Below the pieces are notes generated by a model. It was not told the DNA's origin. It saw only the letters and a list, made by a program, of their open reading frames with translations, and made no database searches. Below, piece by piece: positions 36,908 through 48,900 of a DNA stretch of 64,000 nt. Every line of letters starts with the position of its first letter. The first letter of the stretch is position 1. The translations under genes were made by a program, and so were the position numbers. Location of the stretch: contig SEMN01000064.1 of NCBI GenBank assembly GCA_005408345.1, forward strand, positions 496,001 through 560,000. Reading direction: 5' to 3'. The DNA comes from Macquaria australasica. Its lineage: Eukaryota; Chordata; Actinopteri; Centrarchiformes; Percichthyidae.

Positions 36908-37248
36908 GGTGGTGTCTGAAATCACTCCCTTTTACTACTCTATAGAGCACTTCATTTACTCTCCACCATTTTCTGTGAGTGTCCAAGTGTGAAATGTATG
37001 CTCTCTATATTTATATATATAAATATTCCAAGGTTCCTACAATGGAACAAAATCATGGTATGTACACTACTCTCTGCTAACAATCCCACAATGCAACTTG
37101 TCACATTTAATACATGATGAAGCAAAATGTAGATGATTCATATGTGTCCTAAATCTCGATTTATTGCTCACTATAGAGTAAACTACTCAGTGCTCATTAT
37201 TTAGGGAGTAGTGAATGAGTCAACAAGGGAGTGATTTCGGACACAGCC
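36908..37248. mobile_element. Short inverted-repeat (MITE-like) element
   Basis: The left end GTGTCTGAAATCACTCCCTT and the reverse complement of the right end (GTGTCCGAAATCACTCCCTT) match at 19 of 20 positions. Internal CTCTATAGAGCAC and CACTATAGAGTAAA are partly symmetric. No open frame. Confidence 0.65.
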
Positions 37249-37964
37249 ACAGTCATTAAGTCTGAAAGACGTTGTTCAGTTGAACCCGAAACAACACATC
37301 GTTATCAGGTTTGAGGACTAATCCAATAAAGCACAATGTGACCACTGACGATGTGATCGAGATGAATGTGTTTGGTTCATCTGACATTTGACTGATGAGT
37401 TACTCAACACTCAAGTGGCTTTCATTCTTTTCGCTTCTTTGAATCGTGTCATCTCATTCACCAGTGGCTTAAGAGAGCTCAAACCAGTTTGAGTCTTACT
37501 GGTCTTTATCATGCTAACCCTGCACGTGAGAGAGGAATGAAAGCTGCCTAATGACGTCCTGTAATCCAGCATCAGTGACAAAGTGTTGCAACATCCCTTT
37601 AACTCACCTGTTGTGAGATACACCTGCCGCAACACACAGGTTTTGACCTTTTCTGTGCTGCATGATATCAAACCACCGAATGAAACAAACATTCATTCCT
37701 GGAGGAAAAAAAAGAAAACTAGAGAAAGACCAAGTGAAAGTCTGAGGCCACAGCTGCAGTATGAAAGGGAATCTTTCAACTGCAGCACAGATGGGCCTCC
37801 GGGAGGAGTTATTCAGAGGAAGCTCTCCTTCACCTCATGCCACCACCAGGCTTCATGACGAACGCTGAGTGGTTTCGTTTTTAGGACAAAATCATCTTGG
37901 GACAGGTTCCTCAAGTAAAGCTGAAACAGGAGGGAGAAAGGGACAAGAGTAACACGTCAGTACA

Positions 37965-38258
37965 GCTGAAAGCACTAGTCGATTAATCGATTTGGTGATT
38001 GAAAAAAGGCCAAACATTTACTGGTTTCATCCTCTTAATTGTGAGGATTTGCTGCTTTTCTTCGTCACAGATGATCGTTAACTGAATATCTTTTGGTTTT
38101 GGACTGATGGTCGGATAAAACGGGGAATCTGAGGATGCAATCTTGGGCTCTGGAAAATTATAATGGGAATTTTTCACAATTACCTGACATTTGTTAGACA
38201 AAACAATTATTCAGTTCAGTGATCAGCAGATTAATCAATAATGAAAATAATCAGCCAT
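37965..38258. mobile_element. hAT-like short element with flanking direct repeat
   Basis: Family interior (GATGGTCGGATAAAACGGGG, AATAATGAAAATAATCAGCC). A perfect 13-base direct repeat ACACGTCAGTACA lies at 37952-37964 and 38259-38271, so the insertion borders are sharply defined. Confidence 0.65.
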
Positions 38259-39792
38259 ACACGTCAGTACATGACTTCTCTTGCTGTACCCGATAACACA
38301 CTGTTAAAAGCTCCCTTTAAAATGTCTGTCGTTTGAATGCAATTTGTTCTGTTTTTTGATTGGGATCGAAACCCTGTACTTTTTCTAAAGTTATAAAAAT
38401 GAAATTTTAAAGTGTTGCGAGTCCTTGGCAGGCAGTTTTTTTGACTCAGCACCTGGACAAGAAAGATATGACTGCGATTGTTACACCTGCAAAACCTGTA
38501 CACTTCTTCTGTTTTTTTGGAAACTCACTTAGTTTTAGTACATGAATTGTTAAGCCTCTGGCTTTGAACAGGTGTGGTGAAGAGGTTCAATGTCCAATGA
38601 CAGTCTACACTGTGTTTTAGATGCTCAAGAATACAAATTTGGACACATACTTACACAAAAATATCTGGTATGAAAGAAGTCAGATTGCAAGATTTTCAAT
38701 ATCTGCAGAAAACATGGAGACTTTCAAATAAAAATATCAATATTGGTTTCATGTGTACAGTGACCTGAATCTCACTAGAGACAAAAGTCTGCAGTCCTCA
38801 CAAAACACCTGACTGTGCAGGAAAAAGACCTCACAGAGAGACACACTGGACTCAAAGAGTTTCTGACTCAAATCAGCCTCACCATCTAACTGCGATGTTG
38901 TTGGTTTGTTAGTAAGCTTTAAATAAGCATACAGAGGGGTACTCAGTAACTAAAATAGTAGAAGCTCAATAGAAGTGAGTTCAAAGACATGGCTTTTCCT
39001 GCCTGTCCATTTGTGATACAGTATGCATTTAATTCTTTAATAAAATCATGATGTTTGTTTGTTTAAGTTTTGATCCTGTAAAGTATATACTGTACATAAA
39101 AACATACATCAACACTGTTAAGGTGCAGTATCACAAAGTTGGTTATTATGTAGACCCTGTTAATGACCCCTATGAGTGTTAGTCCATGTTGGTCTCCATG
39201 GCCGTGTCACATGGTGCAGGTCAAAGAAACATTTAAACAGCAGCCCTGTGGCCTGTAGCGAGGATTACCAACATCTCTGTTACTTATTAAATTGTGATGC
39301 AGTTTAATCTTCTCTAAATCTGCAGCTATTTTCAATTTGGAGTGTAGAGGGACGATTTAATCCCACCTTCACTGTTTTTCATTAAAATCTGTGGCTTTTG
39401 CACCGTCACTGATGGGAGAAAGAGATACAAATTGCTGTTGTCTGGTCCTCTAAGTAGGAGGTCTAAAATCAGTCTAAAATCAATAACCACAATGTCTAAT
39501 TGGACTGACTTATTACTTTTGGCATGCAGATAGAAAGGTTGTGATAAAGTCTGTTGAAGGGAGCTAGTTTGTTAATGTAAACAGAGCGCTTTGACACACC
39601 GCCTGTCCTGTGTATGACTGTATGAAACAAAGCTATACAGTCATGTCTTTAGCCAGTGAGCTTTCAAATTTACAAATGAGTCCTTTCACAACTCTGTGTA
39701 GACATTATCAAGAGAAGCTTGTCTCAAGTTCAGCCTGTCTTTCATCTGGGGATTAGCACTCTCTCAGTTAGATTTCACCACATCCCAACATC

Positions 39793-39992
39793 TCAGTGTT
39801 TGTTAACAAAGGGGTAATAAAGCGAAATATTACGTTTCACTGCCAGCAGAGTGTTGCCATGACAACAAGCCACCGATGTCACCGCGAATGTGTGACTCTC
39901 GTCGAGCTGCACCGCCTTCGGTATCCCAGAGTCCTCCTCTTTTCTTCCGAGGCGGCCGCGGGCCCCCTTTCCCCAGGTGTACACCTCACCTT
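39793..39992 (-). CDS. nek8: nek8 coding exon 14 (stop codon)
   Basis: It encodes residues 635-700, EGEVYTWGKGARGRLGRKEE to CCHGNTLLAVK, then a divergent tail ending FVNKH and a stop codon. The acceptor is TTCTATAG|AAGG. Confidence 0.94.
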
Positions 39993-42900
39993 CTATAGAA
40001 AGCAGGAGAAGAAGGAGCTGGTCACCACAAACCTCAGGATGCGTTAATCCACACAAATCTTTAACTGACAGCTCTGTCTCTCCTGCAGTGGCAGCATAAT
40101 GGCTCTATCTGAAGGAAGTCACAGCTGAACAAAGACTTCCCTCAACAAAGAAAACCTACAGGCATGGCTGGCACTGCTGGCTTTCTCCCCGGGGAGCCAA
40201 TCACTGGCACAATATGACATTTTACCATTTTACCCTCAGCTTTGAGAACAAAACACACACTTACAGACACACAAGTACAAACACACAGACATATGTTACC
40301 TATCTGTTAACCCACATGTTTAAAGAACCATACCAATGGTTTTATATGTTTAGCCCATTAGCTAAAAACCCTGTGTAGTTTACGTTACTGCTAACCATTT
40401 TCATGTAATGTAACCATTAGTTTTAAACTTTAAGTTCATTTCAGTTTGACATGAAAATAAACTCGCAGAGACTTGAAACTTGTCAAGTAACAACATCCAC
40501 ACAGTGAACATTCAATCAGCTTTGTTTTTGAGTTAAAGTTGCACTGCTGTTGTGTGGTCACATAGCTGCTTGCAGGGACCGTTTGAAACTGGGTGACTCT
40601 CATTAAGATGCAGGATCCTAGAAACCTCCTCTTTTCTTCAAAAGCAGCTAAACTACAGATATCTCAACAATGCTGTCTCAACTCCTGAGATGAACCCTGT
40701 TGTGTTGTGCACTTCCTACTCCACAAGTGCTTGTTGGAAACTCAGCAGAACCACAAAATTCATATCATCCTTTTTTAGAACATGTGTGTGTGCTTATTAT
40801 TTGCCTTCCAGATATAATTACCAGACAACATGGCTCGTGTCATCGTCATCTGACTGAACTGTGACATGCGAAATCGCGAGGTTCTCCAGTTTGAGAGAGG
40901 GGGTGCAAGTGACCTCTCATTCAGGAAATGTCGTTTGTTTATATTATTGTTTTAACTGCACGGTGAAATAATCCAAGCAGCAGAGAAGAAGGGATGCTGC
41001 TTGGCTGCAGTGAGCGTAAGGAGAGTGACAGACAGTAAAATGTTTCATAAAATGCTGTATAATTAACAACTTTGTGGACTGTGGACCCCCTGCTTTTGGC
41101 CACACACAAATTTCACCTGGCAGATTTTAGTCTGACTGCAGCTTAAGGTCAATGTGTGTGTGTGTGTGTGTGTGTGTACAGACTGTGCTTGATCAATATC
41201 TCCCCGACTCTCCTGTTAGCTTTGTTGCACCTGTTACAATGGGACAAATTACACCTTTATCCTTCTTATTAGTTCACGTATGTCCCACACCATCTTCAAC
41301 CTGAGCAGAGATCTCATTAACCAAACTAACTGACACCTGTGGAGGTGTGCAGGGCTTAAAAACAGACAAGGTCAAAATATCACATAAAGTCCCATCTACT
41401 CACCAGATCCAATAGCTAAGGTGAAAGCATCTCCACAGGCAGCCATGGTGATGCCCTGCAGCCCGAGCACCGGGTAGGGCACACGGCTGCTACGACGAGA
41501 ACTGCAGCCCATCTGGCCATGCTGGTTGCTACCAAAGGTAAAACACTGACCTCTTTCTAGACAAGGAAAATGTGGGTGAAAGTGGTGATGCTTAGTTTAA
41601 AAATCAATATCAGTGTGGAGATTTTGACACAATGAATATTTGATTATTGGCAGCCTCGTTTTATGCCAGATGTCTTGTAAAAAAAAGAAAATTGCATTTC
41701 TATTTGTCACGTGTTTGTACAGCTTTAGCTCTTTATCTTTACTGAAGAAGTTGAACAGGTTGGAAGTGATCATTCCACGTTGCCCTTCACTTGATCTGGT
41801 GCTGCAAGAACCTAGAAAACTAGTTTGGCTAGCGCTAAATGTGTCAGTCACCTTCTCTTATTTCATACCATTACGGAGGCAGACACACAGAGCAAAGCAA
41901 AACAAGTCTGCTACAAAAATGTGATTTTATTGACTAATAATGGTAACATTTTACCTGTAACAGCAACAGAATGAGCCGTCCCAATGTCAATGTAAACAAT
42001 CTTCTCACTATTGAGTGGGGCTGATTGGACGGGAGTGTAAGAATGAACTTCTTCCACCTGATTCGAGGGATTTGGTTCCTCTCCAGCTGTTATTTTATCC
42101 AGCCCGAGCTTGTTGAACCTGACCACAACAAAATCAATGTACTTACAACAGAAGAATAAAGAAACACTTTATTCTATTCTTTTAACTCACTCTTTTAATA
42201 TACAAAAAAATCTTTAACATTTTGTATTCCTGTTTCCCTGTCTGCTGCAGGTAGCTGCTGAGCCGCAGGTATTTGAACGATGCTGCTTCTACTCTGACCT
42301 GAAATGAAGGCTGTTGTGTTTCCTATTGCTTTTCTGACTCATGCACATCTGGTCCAAAACCTCTCTGAGAGAGAGGGATTAAAAATTGACAAAACAAGTG
42401 TTTGTCATTTTAGAAGAACGCTGTCTCACAGGTTGCGCACATGACAAGAGTTTATAACATAAGACCATTTTATTTGGTGTTAGAAATAGACGATGGCTTT
42501 CACAAAATGAATCAAAACACATCCTTTATGGAAACCTTACAGTGGCCATGACTTCTCATAAAATGTGAAATGAGATGGTTCACTGCTCATTATTAGCTCC
42601 GGTCAGTCAGTGACATGTTCACTCAGACTAATGGCCATAGTTTTGAGTGGAAAAATATAGAGTAACTACCTGTTGCTTCCACATGCCACAATGCTGTACT
42701 GGGTGCTGATAATCATGGAGCAGTCAACTCCACACACCACCCTCTGGGCCTCAAATTCCACAGGTAAACACACCTGCTGTGGAGAGTTGTGGGTGTCTTG
42801 GGTGCCTAGCCCGAGGCGACCTTCCAGACAGAGGATCAGAAACAATGACAGAGATTCAACAATCATGCTGTGTGATGAGATGCTGCTGTCATTAATCAGT

Positions 42901-45900
42901 CACATACAAGCAAACACCAAAAGATGAATACTAAGATAGATTGAGGGAGTTTAAAAACAACCGGTTCATTTATTATACCATTGTCTCCTCTTCCCCAGGC
43001 AAATACTTCTCTTTCATTGGTCACAGCGAGTACATGGGAAGCGCCACATGACACCTGAACCAGCTCGTAGCCGAGGAGCGCCTCAACTATCTTGGGCTGA
43101 GTACAAAAACAGAGAGAGAGAAAAGAAACGTCATCATTGCAGATTTTTAGAAACTTATATAGGGACAAAAAACGTCTTTTTTAATGAACATTTTGTTCTA
43201 CGCTGTTTGTAAATGTTTGTTTTTTTTCATGTTAAGGCGCCATAATTTAGGACATTCCCTCACATATTTTGACAGGAAAAACACATAAAAACAAATCACG
43301 AACTGTAGGGGAATTCACAGTATCTGCTTCATAAGCACATACAGTATGAAGCAAAAATCTACAGTAAGTAAAATCTAAACTTTGGAAGACACATGGATGT
43401 ATTAATGCACATTGTATTGGATTAACATGTTGATGTTTTAAATTGAATGGGATCCAGATGGTGGTGTGACATCACATACTGTAAACCACAAAGTATTGAA
43501 ATACTCAGTTGCCAGTTTATTAGATACACCTAGCTTAGACTAGAGCAGTCTAATACAACAGTCCTGCAATAAATCCTCCCTTCATGAAAGTTATAATGTT
43601 CAGTTTTTGTTCAAACTGTTTTAGAGAGGTTGCAGTTGGTGGTGCTGTTTAACTGTATGGCATTATACTGAGAGGTGTTTCTAATATTTAGCCTCATTGA
43701 TGCAAACAATGTGAACATTAGAAAGACCAGTAGAACTTGTTACAGGACTGTTGTATTAGACTGCATTCGTTTTAATTAGGTATATCTAATAAAATGGCAA
43801 CTGAGTGTCCATTTAATATGAATGCGACATTCAAATATTTTTCTTTGAATGGTGGACACGTACCTGTGTTACATCATTGAAGTTACCGTGTCCTAGACAG
43901 CCGTTGCTCCCACTTCCAAACGTCATGATAATGCCCCTGTCTGCAAATTGAATATAAAAAGAAGGGATTAAAGACTCTTAGTTGATTAGTGTAGGTGTAT
44001 TCTTATGTAGACCAACAGAGTGCTTCTAATCCATATCTAGGAAACGCTAATCTGCGTCACTACAGTACAATGTGATGAAAGAGAGGAAACTGAGCTGAGA
44101 AGAAGGGTCTTTAATACGGTGTTATCTGCTTTGCAATGCTGGGCGGACTGACACCAGCCTCCTGAAGCACACTGACTAACAGAGCACCACAATGTGAGCT
44201 CAAGAAAAACTACTTCCAAACTGCTAGGCAAGCATGGAGAGGGTTTTTTTTATCAGCACTATCTGATCAAGTCTGGAAGAAGAGCTGACTGTATCCACAC
44301 TTTCATACGTTCAAATGCTGTCTCAGTGTTTCACAGCCATGTGGTGCAGTGTGTGAGGGCAGAAAACAGATAAACATTGATTTCCTTTAGCAGAGCTCCC
44401 TGCTTGGCTGACTGGGCATGGATATGATGTGTCTGATTGGTTATACAAAGCGGAACGGCCCACCAACCTGTCATGCAGGTGGTAAAAAGATCACCACAGG
44501 ACACAGACTTGATGGTGACTCCAGACTGACCCTCAAGGAAACGTGAAATGAACTGAGGCTGCATCTGCTCCACCACACCGGGCAGACTGGCCTCACCAGA
44601 CCCCACTGATGGCGCCTGTGACAATAAGTGATTATTAATCTGTGATGAGCAGAGAGATGATAAGTCTTATTGGGGGCAAAAAAGAAAACATATGTAACTA
44701 AAAGTGTTTAAGAAAAAAATCCACCCTCTGATACAACATTAGGAACCATCAATCTGTGATGTTCAATGCCTTCCAGCAGTTATTTTATTATTAAGCACCC
44801 ATATTCCCCAGCCAGCCTCATTTAACTGTAAAATCCAATCCAAAAACATGTTGCTTTCAGCAAATCGGTGGCGGCTGTTTGAGGCAACTGCTGGCGTATA
44901 ATTTGGTATCTCTGCCTCTTCAACACTGGATTTTACCCTCTAAAGTGGTCTGCAAAGAAGCTCTCTGAGGGGCTGACACCAAAAGCAGATTTTTATTATT
45001 GATAGCTGAAAGAAATGACCTGCATTATAGTTGTTGTAAAAATATATTGGCGTGACAATCCCTAAACTGTATTTGGCTAGTTATCTGTGAGAATAAGAAA
45101 ACACACATCCTCGTACATCAACAAGGTGACCCAGGAGTGCAGAGAAGATCACAGCTGTTCCTTCCTATTGGGAGGAATTTTTAAAAGCAGCTTAGGAAAC
45201 AAAAATGTAAGGTCTGTGTAAGGGTTTACACAGACCTCCCATGTAATCAGACGGCCTGACTTGGTCACCCCCATCTTCTGAGTGCGGCCCAGAGACACTT
45301 GAAGCACCTCAGTGTTGAGCATCGGCAGGCGGAGAGGTGCTGAGATTCCACTTCCCCACGTATACACCGAGGACAGCGGGAGGGAATGCAACTTCCCTGA
45401 TCCCAAACCGACTGATCCGTCTGTTTAAGCCCATGAAATAACAACCAAATTTGTAATTAAAGTACTGTGATCAACCTGGTACGGCTAGTTCTGTTGTCAA
45501 ATAATAGTATTATGTGCCTGACCTCTGGACCTGTTGGTAGGAACTCTCCCTCCTGGTCTACCTTGAGGACCAGTTTGCACAGCAGACAGTGGTTTCTCAA
45601 TCCTGGAAAAAGACAGAGGAGATAGAATATAGAAGAAAGAACTCATTACACAAAATTACACAATGTGTGTTAAAACGTCTGTCTAGTCATTAGTCATGCA
45701 TTAAGGCACTACCTGCGCATTTTGACATTGCCTATATCCGTGTAGAGGTTAAGCAGGGGCCTTATACATATTGGAAGAGCCATTATTTCATTGAGTTGAG
45801 GCCGTTTAGATGGATCCAGATTGAGCATGTTAAGGATGAGCTGTCGGAGTTCAGGGCTGTACCGGTCTGAAATTGGAGCAAACGTTCCACTCATGATCTT

Positions 45901-48900
45901 CAGAACGAGGGCGGGTAGATTCTGAAAGCAAAAGTAAAGAGAGTTATAGAGTAGAATTACAAAATACATTATAAATATGTGAAAAATCCCCAATCCCCTT
46001 CCCAAAATCCCTGCCAAAGGAATACGATTTTCACATTTCACACAGAATTGGTAGTGAAGAGTGCAAGTTAAATTTATGTGAGGTTTTGTGAATTATTGAT
46101 CTATGTTAAAATCAAAAGCCCCGACAATCTGTTTTAGAGTTAAACATGGGGCAACCTGGGGTCTTCATATGAAATATTCTGAGAAATTGTAAGAATCCCA
46201 TGGTGTACATAGTGTAGCTCTGATGGTTAAGATGGTTTCATTGCCTTTTTACAGAGCAATCTTTTATTATATATATTTCACTTTGAATTAGAGGGATAAT
46301 ACTTCAAAAGTTAACGCAAACAGTATTGCATTATTTGAATCACTACATCCAAGTAAGCGAGGGATTTTTGTAAAGAAAATGCTTTATGTACAGCAGCCTC
46401 GAAGGCTCTCTTAAGGCTCGCTAGCTCATAGAGCACACAGCCCAAAGCCCAGATGTCACTCTTCTGGTTATACGGCTTTCCCTCACACAGCTCTGGGGAG
46501 ATGTAGCATGGGGTCCCGACCACCTGCAGAGTGAAAAAAAGGAGGCATTGATTTGTGCTCGCACGTTAGGATTCAACATATCAGGATAAGTATGTTGCGG
46601 AAGTAATTACAGCTCCAAACCAGAGGCAAATCAACTCACTGTGTAAGCTTTGCTCTTGCTGACAAGGATTTTGGAGATGCCAAAATCACCAATTTTGACG
46701 ATCATCTGGTGCTTGTCGAGAAGAATATTCTGTGTCTTAAGGTCTCTGTGCAAGATAAGTTTGTTGTGGACGTGGTACAGGGCAAGTAAGATCTGTACAA
46801 AGAAGTGAAGGATGGTGTCCTCGTCCAGCAGAGAGTTACAGCGCTTCTGTATGTAATCAGCCAAGGTTCCACCTGCGTGAAGAAAACATTGAGAAGAGAA
46901 TAAACAATAAAGATGATTTCTGTATATTAAAACCATAATGACGTAGAAATAGATGAAGTTACTCAGTTTAGTGAATAGCAGTGAGATGGTGATATCAAAG
47001 CCAATAAGCGACGGATTTAACAGGCTTTAAGAACGCAGGAGGGGCTCTTGTTGTTAAATGTCAACAAAGAATAATCCTGTAGTGTAAATAAATATTTATC
47101 TTTTATCTATATTTTTCATATTTGTATTATTTATTCTATATTTAATAAACAATTCCTGCGTCAAGGTCAGCACTTAAGGTAATACTTAACATTACACCCT
47201 CCATCAGTGACAGATATTAGATGTTCTCGTTTGGCCTTCCCAGGCCTGACATGGGAATGAGAAAAGGTATGGAGCCCTACAGCGCTAAACCATGGGAAAA
47301 GTGAACCGTTAGACAATGAACAAAAGGGGGTCATGTAATATGATATTACAGCAATCTTACCTGGTGCGTATTCCATAGCTATCATGAGAGCCTTGTCTTC
47401 CAGGAAGTTCTCATAGTACTCTATGATATTTGGATGGTTGAGCAGTTTCAGGACCTGGCACTCGTTCTGAGCTGCCAGGCGTTCGTCCCGTGACATCTGC
47501 TCCACGGGGATCTCCTTCAGGATGACAAAGGCCCCGTCGCTGCGCCTGCGGCACAGGTGAACGATCCTGACAGGAGAGGAAAATGAAGAAAAATGAAATG
47601 TATATTTTGTTCCATAAACAATATAGTATGTTGGTCTTTGGTAGTTTGGGTCTGGTGTGCCAGTGTTGGCACTAGTTTTGTTAAGTTGATGCGTATGACT
47701 GGAAATCAGTGGTGTAAAAGTGCTTGTGTCCTTTACTTATGTACACATTTGCACTAAAATGCAATATAGTATCAAAAGAAATCAAAATACTCTTTTGATC
47801 ACACAAGAATGTTTCCTATCACAGTGCTTTATTATTGTTGTGTTGCTTTTAAGAAATAAAGTACTTTATTTTAATGATGTATGTAACCTAACAAGTCCAC
47901 ACACTGCTAGTTTTGTGGTACTCTTTGAAAAGGGGAAATAATGTGAAAGGACCTGCAAACATGGTTCTTCCATTTGCTTATTATGTGTGAGGAAGGGTTG
48001 TGTGTCCAAGCCCAGTCAGACAATGATTTTCAAAAACAACCACTACACATTAGCACAGATAAAGATGTAATAGAGTATTAATACAAAAATACAGATTTAC
48101 CACAGACAGAAAATATCTTGTAAAAATGGCTAACAAAGTTCTGCCACATAAGCTCATTAAAACTCATAAGCTACAGTATGTTATGAGTGAACCTGAAGAG
48201 TGTTAACTGTACAATTGTACTCTACAAAGAAACAGGTATAACTCTAAATACATTTAGTTGTGGAGAAAGTACAAAATTACCCTTTGAAATGTTGTAGTAT
48301 ATAAGTACTGAAAAGTACCACTTTAAAAATGTCCAGTTTACAGTACAGGACCTGGGTGAATATACTTTTTCCACCTTTGCTGAGTATTTAATTTTTAAAT
48401 TGTTTTAAATACATAATGAGCAGTGTGGTCTGCTTAGGTTTAGGATAAATCCAGTATGTATCGTTTGATGTAATCTCATGTCTCACTCTGCAGCAACTTC
48501 TTAACTATCTTTAAATAACGACTTTGTCCTTCAAAATGTGAAGTATAGCCACCAGTAATTCAAAGTGATGTGAATGCAATGGCTCAGATGCCTGCGCTAA
48601 ATGTTACCTTATAACTAGCCTCGCTAAAATGTCCAAAAATAACTGTAATCGACAAAACCTACAAAGTTTGTTTAGAAACTACAAACCCAGAGTGGCTTTG
48701 GCATTAAGATTTATCACACATCTGGCCTCTATATACTTTGTAAGTAACCTTTTTGTAAACTTCATTGTCCCGTTGACGCTACTTTTATGGTCTTCTTTTG
48801 AGGGCGGAGCACATTTGACGCGTCCCGTTACATTTTTTGGGGGAAAAACTGGGGCCTCACGAATGTCTAGCTTTCTTAGTTCACGTCTGACACATATCTG

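Larger units (their letters stand above)
35311..39792. other. traf4-nek8 intergenic region
   Basis: This tandem intergenic region follows the nek8 stop codon and lies upstream of traf4. No coding sequence is recognised. It contains a TACTCAAGT-type fragment (about 36550-36735), a short inverted-repeat element (36908-37248) and a hAT-like element with a target duplication (37965-38258). The nek8 3' UTR must lie at its right end. Only weak ATTAAA-type signals on the minus strand (for example 39303-39308) were seen, so its end is not called. Confidence 0.7.

Noticed and set aside
40084..40110. GCAGTGGCAG followed by ATAATGG, resembling the start of U4 snRNA
   Set aside because: Only about ten bases match; the rest of U4, including its stem and Sm site, is absent.
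41551..41556. Alternative acceptor GAAAGAG|GTC for nek8 exon 13
   Set aside because: It would drop two residues relative to the human protein; the upstream CTAG|AAAG acceptor keeps exact length and has a better pyrimidine tract.
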